64,000 bases of DNA from positions 124,001 through 188,000 of the forward strand of contig BQMF02000034.1 in NCBI GenBank assembly GCA_027922465.2. Direction: 5' to 3'. Origin of the DNA: Turritopsis dohrnii. Lineage: Eukaryota > Cnidaria > Hydrozoa > Anthoathecata > Oceaniidae. Under the pieces are notes generated by a model. It was not told where the DNA came from. It saw only the letters and a list, made by a program, of their open reading frames with translations, and made no database searches. Shown here one piece after another: positions 20,540 through 32,337 of this stretch (positions within the stretch are counted from its first letter, which is position 1; the number at the start of each line of letters is the position of its first letter). The translations under genes were made by a program, and so were the position numbers.

Positions 20540-21453
20540 ATTTCGATTTTCGATTATTTTAAGCTAAATTTCGATTTTTTTAGAAAATCGATTTTTGGAT
20601 TCTAAAATGAATCATTTTTTCGATTCTAGTGTATGTATTTGGAGTACCGTTATCGCTGTTAAAAAGGTTTGTCTATGTTTTCACATTGGTATGTGCCATT
20701 TTTATAATTTGAACGGGGGACTATTTAATCATTTTTTCGCTAAATAGAGATAAGATTTCCCGAAAAACATTTTTTACTTTGTTGACAAGTCTACAACAAG
20801 TTAAAATTTTTTTAATAGTTTTGTTTTAATAATCTGGTCATCTGTCGCCATTGTTTTTTTTAAATATTATCTATTATTGTCACCCAACAACCCATCTTCA
20901 AATTGGGTTTCCCTGTGTATTGCAGTGTATCGTATGCACGAATTCTCTCTCATGGCACCCTCTTCGAAGTTGATAGCATGCGGATTAGTTGGCGGCGTGG
21001 TATGTATCCTTTTAAATCTTTCGATACGCGACTTTTCATACTCGCTTTAGTGTGAAACTCTAATATTTTCTTACTTATATAATGCACATTCTCTTTATTT
21101 TTGTGAACTGATCAACCCCACTTTAAAATTTTTGTAGGATATCAAAATAATAAATTCAAAACAGATTGTAGCCAGAAGACCCATCTACTCTTAGCCTAAC
21201 TGGATCTCCTGGGTTACCAGATCAGAAATCTTTAAAATGTAAGGCATGCAACTATGAGTAATTATGACTTAATTTTCCGAATTAACCTATAGTTTCTTTT
21301 ACTTTAGTGTTATTCCTGCATTTAAAAGAAACAAAAAATTCTGCACTTCACTATCAACCCTATTTCTGATGCAGGGTATTTAAAAAAAAGAAGAAAAATA
21401 AAATTCTCCACTTCACTATCAACCCCATTTCTGAGGCGGGAGATTTTACATTT
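20540..21453. other. Gene-poor stretch with a possible first exon and a short tandem repeat
   Basis: 20540-20660 is rich in TCGATTTT-type runs. At 20971-21000 a short plus-strand frame starting at an ATG (MAPSS...) ends at a GTATGT donor-like site. The next acceptor (21137) would add only ~18 codons before a stop, so a gene is possible but unproven. At 21340-21448 a ~40-bp block (TTCTSCACTTCACTATCAAC, CCYATTTCTGAKGCRGG) occurs twice, ~75 bp apart. Confidence 0.35.
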
Positions 21454-22728
21454 TTACTTCATTTTTTTAAGCGACTTCGATGGTTCTTTAGTTTCAGTGT
21501 TATTTTCGGGAGGCTTTTCACCCATTCGTCTTCGTAGACATTGAATGAGGCGTATGCTTTCATTTTAACAATTCAGATACGGTCGGGATCAAGTTGATGA
21601 CATCCATAATTACCTTTAAGGTTGGATGACAGTAACTCTTCATTGGTGAATGAAGCAATTATCATCTTCGTGCAATATTCAACCAACAAATTGTTAACTT
21701 TCCCATTAGTAGCTCCACCCGGTAACATTTTGGGTTTCACATTAGCTAATGGGGTCGAGATCAATGATGGTTCTGGTGCAGTTAAGGAGGGCTGACCAAG
21801 TTGCTGCAGCAATGCCGATACAGATGGCGGTAGTGATGGTGGCTGTGGTGGTGATGGTGGTGGTGGCGGTGATGGTGATGGTGGTGGCAGTGATGGTGCG
21901 GGTGGTGATTCCATAGCAAACAACCCAACATCTTGGTGTCTGTCTTGTTCCTCAATTTTGGTCCTGAGGTCGTTGAGAGATGTGACCACCTTCCCAAGGA
22001 CAACACAAACTTGCTCAAGATGTTGGTTGAGCTCCAGGTACTGTTGTTTTTGTGTTTCCCTGGTTTCTTTCAGTAGTTCCTCAATTCTATCCAGCTTAGA
22101 TTTTGATTTATCATTCTCAACGGTGGACAAATAGTCCTCATAGGAGGTAATTGAATCGATTGGTTTAGTCTAAAAAGAATTAAAGAAAAATTATTTTAAA
22201 CTTTGTAGGAGTATTGCAGAAATCAAAAAGATAGATTGGCATTCAATTATTTGTTTTCTTGTTATGGATGGATGGTATGGATGTGAATTTGTAGTATATA
22301 GAGTAGATTTTGCTACACCTTTTTTAGTGTTTGTTCATTCCTGCACCAACTGTGAATAACTTTGTAAATCATAACTTAAATTTAATTATAGATACATACA
22401 TTACTAGACAAAATTGTGCTAGTCAGGTCGGCTGGTAAAGCATTGAAGTTTGCGGAACTCTGAATAAAAAGAAATTTATCAGAATGATACAAGCTTTATT
22501 GAAATACTGCCAGTATTGTGACAACAGTCTTAATTCTTACTAGAGGAAGTACATCCTTTGAAAATTCTATCGAATTTTGATTTACTGAAGGCACCTGTAA
22601 ACAATAAAAAAAGAAAATGTAATAATAACTTTTTCAGCATTTTTGTTTTGTTGTTTTATTTTTTTATTTACCATAGCATCCAATTCGTCCACCTCTTCAC
22701 TATTACTACTGCTCTTATGAATATTTGA
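21454..22728 (-). CDS. BEN-domain-like gene, 3' four exons (last exon damaged)
   Basis: Four exons with clean AG/GT borders, all in phase 0: 22728-22672, 22594-22541, 22459-22400 and 22169-21454. The first three are 57, 54 and 60 bp. The last carries a coiled coil (KLDRIEELLKETRETQKQQY...), a long proline-serine tract (21840-21900), and the start of a BEN-like domain: MIIASFTNEELLSSNLKG...LDPDR. A stop at 21573 and a shift then separate this from IRLIQCLRRRMGEKPPENN, the expected BEN continuation, which ends at TAA 21454-21456. BEN domains bind DNA in chromatin factors. Upstream exons probably lie beyond LINE-B, which occupies the next intron. It may be a decayed gene copy, or the frame may contain a sequencing error. 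Confidence 0.55.
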
Positions 22729-22894
22729 CTATAATTGAAAATGAATTTAGTTGATAGCATTGTATGGATTTGAAATGATTTTTATGACACCTTTCTCTCA
22801 GGTGGCTAATAGTTTTCACTTTTTTCCATCCATTGTATCTGTATTATTTTCTTACGTTTTATATATTACACTTGTGAAATTGTTCTATATTGTT

Positions 22895-25800
22895 CTATAC
22901 ATTCTAGCTCATTTCAAAGGATTCTGGAAGTAAACTGATTGAAAGTAATTCCACCAGGATACAGATTGGTACGTAAATGAGTGTAATCCCTACAATTTAG
23001 TTTTAACACTAGGTTTAAATAGGGAACCTGCTGATTTACTTCTAGTATTGATATTGTGAGGTATAACAGAGAATTTTAAAGCACTATGAATGTGATCAGG
23101 AATCCTATGATTAAGAATTTGATGAATGAATAGAATATTTAGAGTTATTGTTAAATCAAAGATTGAAAGCAAGCCAAGTTTTGAAAAGAGTGGTTTAGAG
23201 TGAGATCTGAAAGAAGAAAAGGTAATAAGGCGAGCAGCTGTTTTTTGAAGAAGGAGGATGCATTTATTGTAAGTGGACTCGTGTAAGGCCCAGACTTGGC
23301 AGCCATAACGAAGATGAGAAGAAAAAATAGAATGATAAACAGATAAAGAGACAGATTCAGGAATAAAGTGGCGGATTTTACTCAATGCACAATTGGCTCG
23401 TCGAAGTTTAATTGATAGCTCATGGATGTGTTTTTTCCAAGAGAGATCCTCGTCAAGATACACTCCAAGATATTTTATGTATTTAAGGGGTTGAAGTCTC
23501 CTCCCACAAATCTTGATTTTAAGATTAAAGTTTAGTGGTTTAGATTTGTGTTTAAATAGAATAAACTCAGTTTTACTGGCATTCAGAGAGATTTTGTTGG
23601 CATTAAGCCAACTAGAAAGAAGTTTTAAATCAATGTTTCTTTTCTTGTTGAGGGACTTTAATGACTTGCTAAATAGAAGAACATTGGTATCGTCAGCAAA
23701 ATGAAAGACATCAGAGTAAGCAAGAGCAAGATGAAGGTCATTAATATAGATTAGGAACAGTAGAGGTCCAAGGACGGAGCCTTGTGGGACACCATGCCTT
23801 ATGGCTTTTATATCAGATTTGTGATTAAGAATTTTAACAAACTGTGTTCTATGGGACAGATAAGACCTAAACCATCTGTTAGTGGTACCTTGAATTCCGT
23901 AATAGTTTAATTTTTGACAAAGAATTTGATGATCAACAGTGTCAAAATCCTTCTGAAGATCGAAAAAGACCCCTACACCAAACTGACCATTGTCAAGTGC
24001 ATTACGAATGCGCTCTGTGATATTAATAAGGGCATGAGAAGTTGAGTGCCCTTTTCTGAAACCAAACTGTCTCTTATACAGATATTTACGATGTTCGAGA
24101 AAAGAAGAAAGGCGAGAATACATAAGTTTTTCCAGGAGTTTTTCGATATTGGAGAGGAGAGAAATGGGACGATAATTAGAAATTTCCAGCGGAGACCCCT
24201 TGTTTTTGTAAACAGGAGTGACTGAAGAGGTCTTCAAGAGGGTAGGAAAGACACCAGTAGAAAAGGAAAGATTGAAGATTTTATGCAAGGGATTACAGAC
24301 TTCAAGTTTGAGGAGTTTAAGAATGTTTATATCAATACTATAAGGACCACTAGCCTTTTTATTTGGAAGAGATGAAATTAATTTTGTAATTTCTGTAGGA
24401 GTAACTAGAGATAATTTTAGTTTCGCAATGGATTTTCTGGGCTGCTTCAGAAAGTGAGAGAAGTGTTTAGAGGTGGGAGGTATAGTGGCCATTATAGTAT
24501 CAGCTATGGAAGAAAAATAGTTGTTAAAAGCATCACATACTATAAAGGGATCAGATGTAATAGAACCATTGGTAGACAAGGAAAGAGTATTAGAAGGCGA
24601 GAAGAATTTACAGAGATTATTTTCTTAACTCCAATCCATATGTTTTTAATATTGTTAAGGTTGGATCTAAAGTATTCAGAATAATATTTTTTTTTGCTAA
24701 TTCTGCACAGAGAGACAATTTCGTTTCTATGTCGTTTATAATCATCGTGAAGCTGGGATTTCCAAGTTGGATTGGTTGTTTTGATAAATTTTTTCAGAAG
24801 TTTATCCCTAGTTGTTATAGACTTCTTAATTCCTGGAGTAATCCATGGTTTTGATAGGTATTTGATTTGTTTTTTTGTCAGTCTAACGAAGGGGAGATAT
24901 CGATCAACAAGACCACAAATTGTGTCATAAAACTTGGAAAATGAAGTGTTAGCATCACCTTCGGAAAGTTTAAGTCTTTTATCCCAATCGATCTGAAAAT
25001 AATCAAGAATAAAATTTGCTTGATCAAACTTAGTCCAGTCACGTTTATAGACTGGTTGGATAGATGAGTTTGAGTTAGTGTCATTGAAGATAAATATAAA
25101 CTGTGCTAAGTGGTCTGATATGTTAAATAAGAGGTTTCCAGACAGAGTTTTGATGTTTGAGGTAGGAATAAAAATGTTTTCTATGAGAGCTTTTGAAGTG
25201 GAAGTTATTCTAGTAGGCAGAAGGGTAGAAGGAAAGAAAGAGAAAGAGCCTAATGTATCGAGAAAATTAGAATAAGGAGAGATGTCAGATTTTAGCAAGT
25301 TAATATTAAAGTCACCAAGCAAAAGTAAAGTTTTTTTTTCTCTGCTAGTTTTTTCAAGGAGAGGAATTACGTAGTTATTGTTAAACTCTTCAATAAGCAT
25401 TGAAGGGTGGCGATATACTGAGGCAATCAAAAAATTACCTCGTCTGTTTTGAGGGATTTCAAAGAAAGTAGATTCCAAGAATTTTGGTTTGTATAACAGG
25501 CTTGATAAGTCATGACGAGGTTTATAAGAAAATTGATTGGAGATATGCAGGAGAGACCCACCTGCGGATGACTCAGCAGGAGTGTGCTCGATAGAATAAT
25601 TAGGTAATTCAAGACAGAGGGGAGGAGACTTAGATTTGATTCTTGTTTCAGTAATGGCAATTATGCCAAACTGATGAGTTAGGCGAGCCAGGAGTGCATA
25701 GAGGTCATCATAGTGAAGGTTGAGTGAAGCGACATTGAGATGAAAGGCAGAGAAAGACTTGGATTTGTTCTTGATCATAAGGAATTCATCACAGTCATAG

Positions 25801-26084
25801 TACTTACAGTTTAGGTTTTGAATTGTAAGGTCGTCAAACGAGTTAGAATTGTTAAGGGAGTTGAGGTCAGAAAATAATGACTTAAAGTCTTGGAGGTCAA
25901 TACTGGTCAATACTAGGAGAATGGGATTCCATTGACAGCAGTTTTCACAAAAGATGGCGTTACAGTTCTCTGGGACTAACTTTTCACACACAGGACAGAA
26001 GAATTTGTCTGACAAGGGATTTGGCATAAAAAAGAAGAAGGGGTGAAACACACAACAAAGAGAAAAAAACAGACAAAAATACAA
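22895..26084 (-). pseudogene. LINE-B ORF2: endonuclease plus reverse transcriptase
   Basis: The first frame (26084-~24590) starts with a Cys-rich segment (FFCPVCEKLVPENCNAIFC) and then an APE-type endonuclease: HLNVASLNL, IIAITETRIK, ASVYRHPS, LLLGDFNINLL, NISDHLAQF. A one-base shift near 24590 leads to the reverse transcriptase (24579 onward): VTPVYKNKGS, NYRPISLLSN, RQFGFRKGHSTSHALIN, FFDLQKDFDTVDHQ, HGVPQGSVLGPLLFLIYIND, and FADDTN with the catalytic Asp pair. A second shift close to 22990 separates the last ~25 residues (CRDYTHLRTNLYPG...). The FDLQKDFD motif has Asp where relatives have Ala. The endonuclease nicks target DNA and the polymerase copies RNA into it. Confidence 0.85.
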
Positions 26085-26244
26085 AAAATAATAAAAAGAG
26101 AAAAATTCGGCAAGACTGATAGTAAAAGGAAAATAAGCTAGGAAAAAATATATACGAATATAAGAAAAGTAGCCAGAAAAAAATACAAACTAAGCCAACC
26201 AAGAGTCAATGCCATTCGATGAACTTTAATGATTACACTGTCAG

Positions 26245-26952
26245 GATACCATATTATCGAGACTGTGGATATACAAAGTCCGGATACAGTTGGTCAATAA
26301 CACTTTCATGAGTAACTTTAATAAGCTTCGAGCGATCCGTTACGCGAATAGCGACACACCCATTATTCACAAAGACTTAACTGATGATGTGGGCACACTT
26401 TAGACCTCGACATTTCCATGCGATTCTTTGAAATGCAGGACAAAGATTGGAGTTAAAAGAAAGTTTAGTACCACTCGTAAAACCAAAGTCCGATTTATCA
26501 CACGATTCTAATAACCTGTACTTCGTCAGAGCCTGTTCAGATAACTTTCTATTCGTAAATCTTACGATAACTGTTTTGTCTTTCTTTTTAGAGTTCAATC
26601 TGTGACATGCCTGGATGTCATCCGAATTGGCGTTGATATTAACGGCAGACAGAATTTCGATAACTTTTTCTTCGAGAGCTTCCTCTTATACGGAAGCAGG
26701 AATACCAGAAATTTCTAAATTGTTACGACGTCCATATTGGTTTGTCAGATTAGTTTCGGCTTCCAGTTCAATTATTTTATCAGTGAGATGCTTAACTCTC
26801 TCATTTAATCTTTTATTTTCGTTCAACAAGTGCTCAATGATGTTCTCTCTGATTTCATGGAGAGAGCTTTTAATTTCAGCAATGTCGCTTCTGCTAGCAT
26901 CGATTTTATCAGTGAGCTCTTGAATCTGAGCCGGATTTAACTTAGGACCCAT
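26245..26952 (-). pseudogene. LINE-B ORF1, coiled-coil nucleic-acid-binding protein
   Basis: It starts at ATG 26952 (MGPKLNPAQIQ). Heptads follow (ELTDKIDASRSDIAEIKSSL, then LNERVKHLTDKIIELEAE). The L1/CR1 ORF1 signature is YGRRNNLEISGIP, and after an in-frame stop at 26686-26688 comes the second domain, KKKDKTVIVRFTNRK...LCPAFQRIAWKCR. A shift near 26395 precedes the natural end (VAIRVTDRSKLIKV). ORF1 proteins coat LINE RNA and help reverse transcription. Confidence 0.75.
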
Positions 26953-26960
26953 ATTATACA

Positions 26961-29287
26961 GCCAATATTATACAGCCAAAATCGTAGATAAAGATTATAA
27001 AGAAGTAGGTTGAAATGATTAGCGGCAAGAAGGCAAGGCTTGATAATTTACATGCAGATGGTTGGTTTGCATTAACAGACAAGAGCACGTCTGAACTCTA
27101 TGGCGTCCGCAGAGTGAATTGATGAATTGATTCATTTGTTCTCAAGAAATTAAATTTGATAGTGTATATAACAAAAAAGAAATTAACTTTGAGAAATGCG
27201 ATGAATCAAAGTTAGTGGATTTGAGTAACTAATTTGGGTGTATGTATACATTTATTATTGCTGGTAGGTAAACTTACCCTACTACATCTTACTTTTTCTA
27301 AAACATCTGAGGAATTGTTTTTTGAACATTATACCTAATGAAGAATTGAAGGAACCAAATGTCTCACTGACAGCTGAACACTATACACTATCATATAAAT
27401 TTAATATGCTATAAATCAAATCTAATCTATATAATAATGTCTCGCATGGGTATTCATATATTCAGGAAATATATTCAGAAAAACACAACAACATATAATA
27501 TATATTTATATTTATCAGGAGTATATAATTGATATCAATGAATTAAGACGAATCACTATTATGGTCGTGGAATATCTGCTGTATATACTTGAAACAATGG
27601 AACTGCTGAACCAAGACAGGAGTAACAAGTGTGATGTGTCTGGCATTTCCAGTGGTTAGTGACTAATACTATCAGGAAACATTCAAAAATGTTTTTCATC
27701 ATTCATTTGAAAGAAACATGGAATTGAATTGAATTTTGTTGATTGACATTTAAAGTTGGAGTTAAGTTACCTGAACATTCTGGCAAAGTTTAGAAGATGC
27801 CTGTTATGTATTTCTTGTTGGTTTACTTCCTAGTGCTTCTTTATGCTTTTGAACATGCTGGGTTTTTTAGAATAGGTCATCTTTATTCATGCTCTTTTTG
27901 CCACTATGACTGTCAGAAATTTTTTGAATCTGTACTTATGCAGCGCACAAAAGAATAGGAAATGATTGATTCATGAAGCATTTTGTTTCCCTTCTCTTTT
28001 CTATCTCCATCCCACATTGACAAAATCAAATACTTGAATACACATTATCAGATTATCAAATTTGACTTTGTTTTGATTTTTTATATTGTGACATTACTTA
28101 GTATTATGTTATTCATAACTGAAAATTACTGATGGGCCAATTTCTGATAATATTCATCAAATTACCACATCAAAACGAGGTAAGGGAGCACAGTTTGGTA
28201 TTTGGACATTTGAATTAATAAGGTCTCTGAATCGCAATATAACTAAAACTAGTAACCCGTGTAAAAACATTTTACGGCTTCAACCAGTGAATGTGTTTAG
28301 ATAGAAATACACCTTAATGTTACATTTGTGGAGAGTGGGCACTAATGTAATCATCTATGGTTGATTACAAAAAATGTTTTTTACTTAAATCTAACAATTA
28401 AATCCTTAGAATCAAGCTGAACCTATCGTTTAGAACTTCTATACCATATAAGGACACGGCTCTCAGTGAAAAACAATAAGAACCAATCCTTTTTACAGTT
28501 GCTAAAAAAGAATCCGTTTTTACACCAAACAAATAAATGCATATCTTTCCCATAGGATAACTTGTCTCTATACATATCATAGTATGTCTTATTTGTCTTA
28601 TCTTACAGAAGGGTGTAACACATAATGTTTTTATTAACTATGACATTCAAATAGCCATTTGAGATCCATGGAACTGCAATATAAATTGATGACGTAATGT
28701 ATTTCGAATCGGATACGGACGAAAACTTTGATATTGTAAATCACATCGTGAGCAATATGGTTATACGGATCTTGTTTTCAATCCTTCGTGGTCTCTAATC
28801 TAAAAAAAATAAAAATAAACGAAAACGGCACCATAATAATTTCTGTAAAATTTTTATTTCAAACTAAAAAAAGTATTTACCGATGGGAATCTCTCTTTTG
28901 TCTCTAAAATGAAATCAATTTGCTTTCAGTATTTTAATCACACTTTGGTAAAAAGGTTAAAAAAAAGTAATGATTTGACCTTAGACAATACCATTGGCTT
29001 TGGATTTTCTTCAGATATCTTATGCTTTCTTATAATAACACCTAAATAAAGAAAAAAACCAAAGTTACAGTCCTAAAGAAATAAGATACAACATGCCCTG
29101 ACTTTTGGTTCATGAATTGTTTACAAAGTTTACTTCATACACAATTCATGGTAACAGAGTACACGGCGAGAACGTAAGTCAATGGGACTTGTACTCCACC
29201 TAAAAAACAACAAAGCATACAGACTGTTCATTAGGTAAAAAGTTGCCAAACAACAACAATTATCAACAGTGGCCACACACACACCAA
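26961..29287. other. Gene-poor stretch between LINE-B and the tandem repeat
   Basis: The only supported items are the exon-like repeat copy B (27521-27720) and one member of the CCCGTGTAAAAA repeat family starting at 28252 (CCCGTGTAAAAACATTTTAC). 28620-29280 shows no coding frame, RNA gene or array that I can support. Confidence 0.5.
27521..27720 (+). repeat. Exon-like repeat, copy B (uninterrupted)
   Basis: This is the intact counterpart of copy A. An open frame from 27561 (MVVEYLLYILETMELLNQDR) reaches a donor-like GTTAGT at 27655, and similarity to copy A continues ~65 bp into the presumed intron. The coding-style match on both sides of a donor suggests a duplicated gene segment. No acceptor or further exon was identified. 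Confidence 0.5.
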
Positions 29288-29527
29288 GTATTTAAACTAT
29301 ACTTAAAATAAGCCACAACATGTCTCAACAGTGGCTGTACGTACAGAGGAAGCCACAACTACTATCAACAACAGCCACCACTGTAGGTATTTAAACTATA
29401 CTTATAATAAGCCACAACATCAAACAGTGGCTGACGTACAGAAGAAGCCACAAAAGCATCAACTGCAGCATCTACTGTAGGTATTTATGCTATCTTATTA
29501 TATACCAGAATAAGCCACAACAGTCAA
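29288..29527. repeat. Tandem repeat, ~90-101 bp unit, ~2.5 copies
   Basis: Units start at about 29288, 29389 and 29479 with GTATTTAAACTATACTTA or a variant, continue with AATAAGCCACAACA, CAGTGGCTG and ACGTACAGA, and end near CTGTAGG. Copies differ by small indels. It adjoins the 3' end of the Helitron remnant. Confidence 0.75.
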
Positions 29528-29540
29528 AGAATCCTGACAC

Positions 29541-31832
29541 TCAAATCAACACTTGTGGAAAGACAACATTTTGCGTATACATCTTTCCATTAAAATAACC
29601 TTGCTTACCGGTACCGGCAACTTTGATTTTAACGTTACCAAATGCTTTTGCCCTTGAACAGGCAACATACAACTGTCCATGTGAAAAACAGGGTCTCTGT
29701 AAAAACAAACCAATTTTTTCAAATGTTTGACCTTGACTTTTGTTAATAGTAAAGGGTACGCCAACCGTATAGGAAGTTGTTGACGCTTCAATACAAAAGG
29801 CATACCTGTGTCGGATGGTGACAAATGTACTCTATGTATAAAAATTAATTCTCCAACAGCTGACCCAGTCAAAACCTCAGCTTTGATAAAATTGTGTGAC
29901 AATTCACGAAGAATCAAGCGTGTGCCATTACAGAGACCTTTCTTAATGTTTAGATTCCTTAATAGCATAATGATAGCCCCAGTTTTAAGTTTCAAACAAT
30001 GCGGAGGCATACCGGAAGGTGTAATACTATTAAGAAAATCCAGTGGATAATTTTGTCGTTCATTGTCATCATCACGATCTACTTCATCAGCGCTGTAATA
30101 GTAAACTGCCTTGCCAGGCAATCTGTCCAACACCTCATCATTAATAATTAATGATTGCTCATTTGTTGTTGTCAGAATGGCTGTGTCTGCATATTGGTCG
30201 GGTTGCAGTCCATTGTACATAACTGATACCATTGATGTGTTTTCCAGCACAACACAACATTCAGGTATTTCAATAGCTCCTTTCATAGGTTCGTCATGCT
30301 TAGTTGGCAATTCACCATTCCCAAGTTGCAGTAGCCATGCACAGAATTCTTGTTCTTCAGGTCTTGCTCGCATGTTTTCCGTAAGTGAGAACTTTGACAC
30401 TGATGCCCACAATGCAGAACTGGTTAAGCAAACCTCAATGACATCAGTCGGTTTTGCCTTCTTCACGACTGGTAAACACTGTCGAAAATCCCCACCCCAC
30501 AAAAATACTTTACCACCGAAAGGCACATCACTGCTGCAAACATCACGTAATAATCTATCAATGGCATGGAAGATATGTGTGGAAACCATTGTAGCTTCAT
30601 CAATCAGAAACAAATCAACAGTTCGAAGATATTCCGCATGTTTTGATGTTGGTGTCACGTTACAGACGCTATTCTCTAAAACGGGAACAGGCAAACGAAA
30701 CAATGAGTGCAGTGTACGTCCACCTGAGAGCAAGGTTGCTGCAATTCCTGTGAATGCAGCTGTTGCAACTATGCAACCCCTAGCTTTAGCAGCAGAAATA
30801 ACATAGTTATACGTATATGTTTTACCTGTTCCAGCTGGTCCATCAAGATAAAATAGTGTTTCAGGTTGTGCAAAACCATTATGCACATTAAAGACAGCAG
30901 ACAATATTGCATCTGCGACAGTCGACTGTTGTTCATTCAATAGAGGCCTTACCTGTTCGGCATGGTTGATGTACACATTAATATCATCCTCTTCCTCCTC
31001 AACCTGTTCTGATAATTGAGGAAGATTAAATTGTATCAACGACATACCAAATTGCTTCAGGAAATTATCAATGTAACCCAGAGCCCTTTGCTCTGCTTGA
31101 GCAACTGTCAATGTCCGAGTATAGTCCTCACACAAATTCTCCTTGAATGAATTCCATAATTCCAACGGGTTTAACGGCTCACAGTGGGTCAAAATGGTGA
31201 CGAACAGTTGTCTTAACTGTATCGGCATCTGAAATGTTGATGCTTCTTCCAAGGTATTATGTCATTCTTCATCATCTTGAAGAAGACATCTGGCAATACA
31301 TGCTTCACGAAATGTGTCATAAACCACCCCATTGAAAGTGCGTAGATACTGGAACGATGTTGCACCAGGAACGTGCAGCAACAAAACTCGAAGAAAAAAC
31401 CGTTCTCCTTCCGAAGGTCGTGCATTATATAACTGAACAATGATCGGCTTACGTATTAATTTTCGATTCTTGCATTTTTTGGTTTTGTCGTCCAATACAT
31501 AATGATATGGAATATCACCATATAGATACTGCCGGGCATTGGGATCTTCGACATTCAGCTTGAACCATGCTGTTAGGTGACTATCTTTTAATGAAGTCCT
31601 TTCAGCAGCTGCCATTTCTTCACCACACCTAAAATAAACCTGATGAAGATTTGGTAAGTGGACAGCTAACCGTTTAATACCATGCGATTTTTCATGCATA
31701 GAAAACTCAAAAATTCTCCATAATGCCTCGGAGCACTAACATATCGAGCATCCAGAAATGTTTTGATTTCATCATGTTCCAATTGCTCATTAATCTCTAC
31801 GTTAGCTCGGTCATGTCCTTCTATGGGAAGCA
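29541..31832 (-). pseudogene. Helitron Rep-helicase protein, helicase part
   Basis: A Pif1-family helicase tail of a Helitron. In order: HDRANVEINEQLEHDEIKTF (near 31800), a shift near 31725, then IKRLAVHLPNLHQVYF and FNGVVYDTFREACIA. An in-frame TGA at 31262-31264 replaces a Trp codon. The frame continues with the helicase: Walker A GPAGTGKTYTYN, LFLIDEATM (Walker B), WGGDFRQCLPVV, LTENMRA. A shift near 29770 moves the last ~75 codons to the frame that reads KSQGQTFEKIGLFLQRP and VACSRAKAFGNVKI, ending at TGA 29541-29543. The HUH Rep nuclease is missing, so it is a 5'-truncated, dead copy. Confidence 0.85.
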
Positions 31833-31845
31833 TTTGTAACATTAA

Positions 31846-32163
31846 TTAAGAAAAACTAAGTATATCTCAGAAAAACCAGGTATAACTACAGATAAACCTA
31901 GTATATCTGTAGATAAACCTGGTTTTTCTGCAGAAATACTAGGTTTTTCAAAAGGCAAATTAGAAAAACTTGGTATTTCATCTGAAATGCCAGGTTACGA
32001 TGTTCACTGGATTTGGTGTAAGAGGTTGTTCAAATCCTTTGAAAAACCAAGTTTTTCACTCGATAAACCAAGTATTTCTGTATCGGCTGAAAAGAAATCT
32101 ATTTATCAAGATGGTAAGCGTCGTTGTGGTGGTGATTTAGAATTCTTCTGCCGTTGGTGTTGA
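31846..32163 (+). repeat. 21-bp minisatellite in an open frame encoding a DKP(G/S)(I/F)S heptapeptide
   Basis: About eight imperfect 21-bp units such as GATAAACCTAGTATATCTGTA run through 31857-32085. All keep one frame, giving EKPGITT, DKPSISV, DKPGFSA and later EKPSFSL, DKPSISV. The frame is open from 31846 to TGA 32161-32163 (105 codons) but has no start codon. It ends with a Cys/Trp segment (CCG-free: KRRCGGDLEFFCRWC). The units are also quasi-palindromic: the unit at 31890 and the one at 31930 form 20-bp inverted arms. It could be an exon or only a repeat; further single units recur near 32190. Confidence 0.5.
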
Positions 32164-32337
32164 CTGAAGCAGTTGCCGCCAAAGATAACGAAAAACCAAG
32201 TATTTCTGATGCGCGTTTCTCGTTAATATAAATGTGAACAGACAGATTTTACTTGTCCTTTCACCTTGCAGCTGCGTTCGACTGAAATTACTTTTTTATT
32301 ATGCTTTGTGTCTTTTTGCTTTCAAAAAGCGTTTGAA

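Larger units (their letters stand above)
22740..26960 (-). mobile_element. LINE-B: near full-length CR1/L2-type retrotransposon
   Basis: The element reads on the minus strand. ORF1 (26952-26245), endonuclease (26084-24590) and reverse transcriptase (24579-~22895) are in the standard order. It sits in an intron upstream of the BEN-like exons, same strand. The 3' end lies between the reverse transcriptase stop and the exon at 22728; no clear microsatellite tail or target duplication was found. ORF1 has one stop and one shift, and ORF2 has one shift between its two enzymes and another near its end, so it is recent but inactive. Confidence 0.8.

Noticed and set aside
21782..22018. His-rich minus-strand frame
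   Set aside because: It is an alternative-frame reading of the proline-codon tract in the BEN-like exon.
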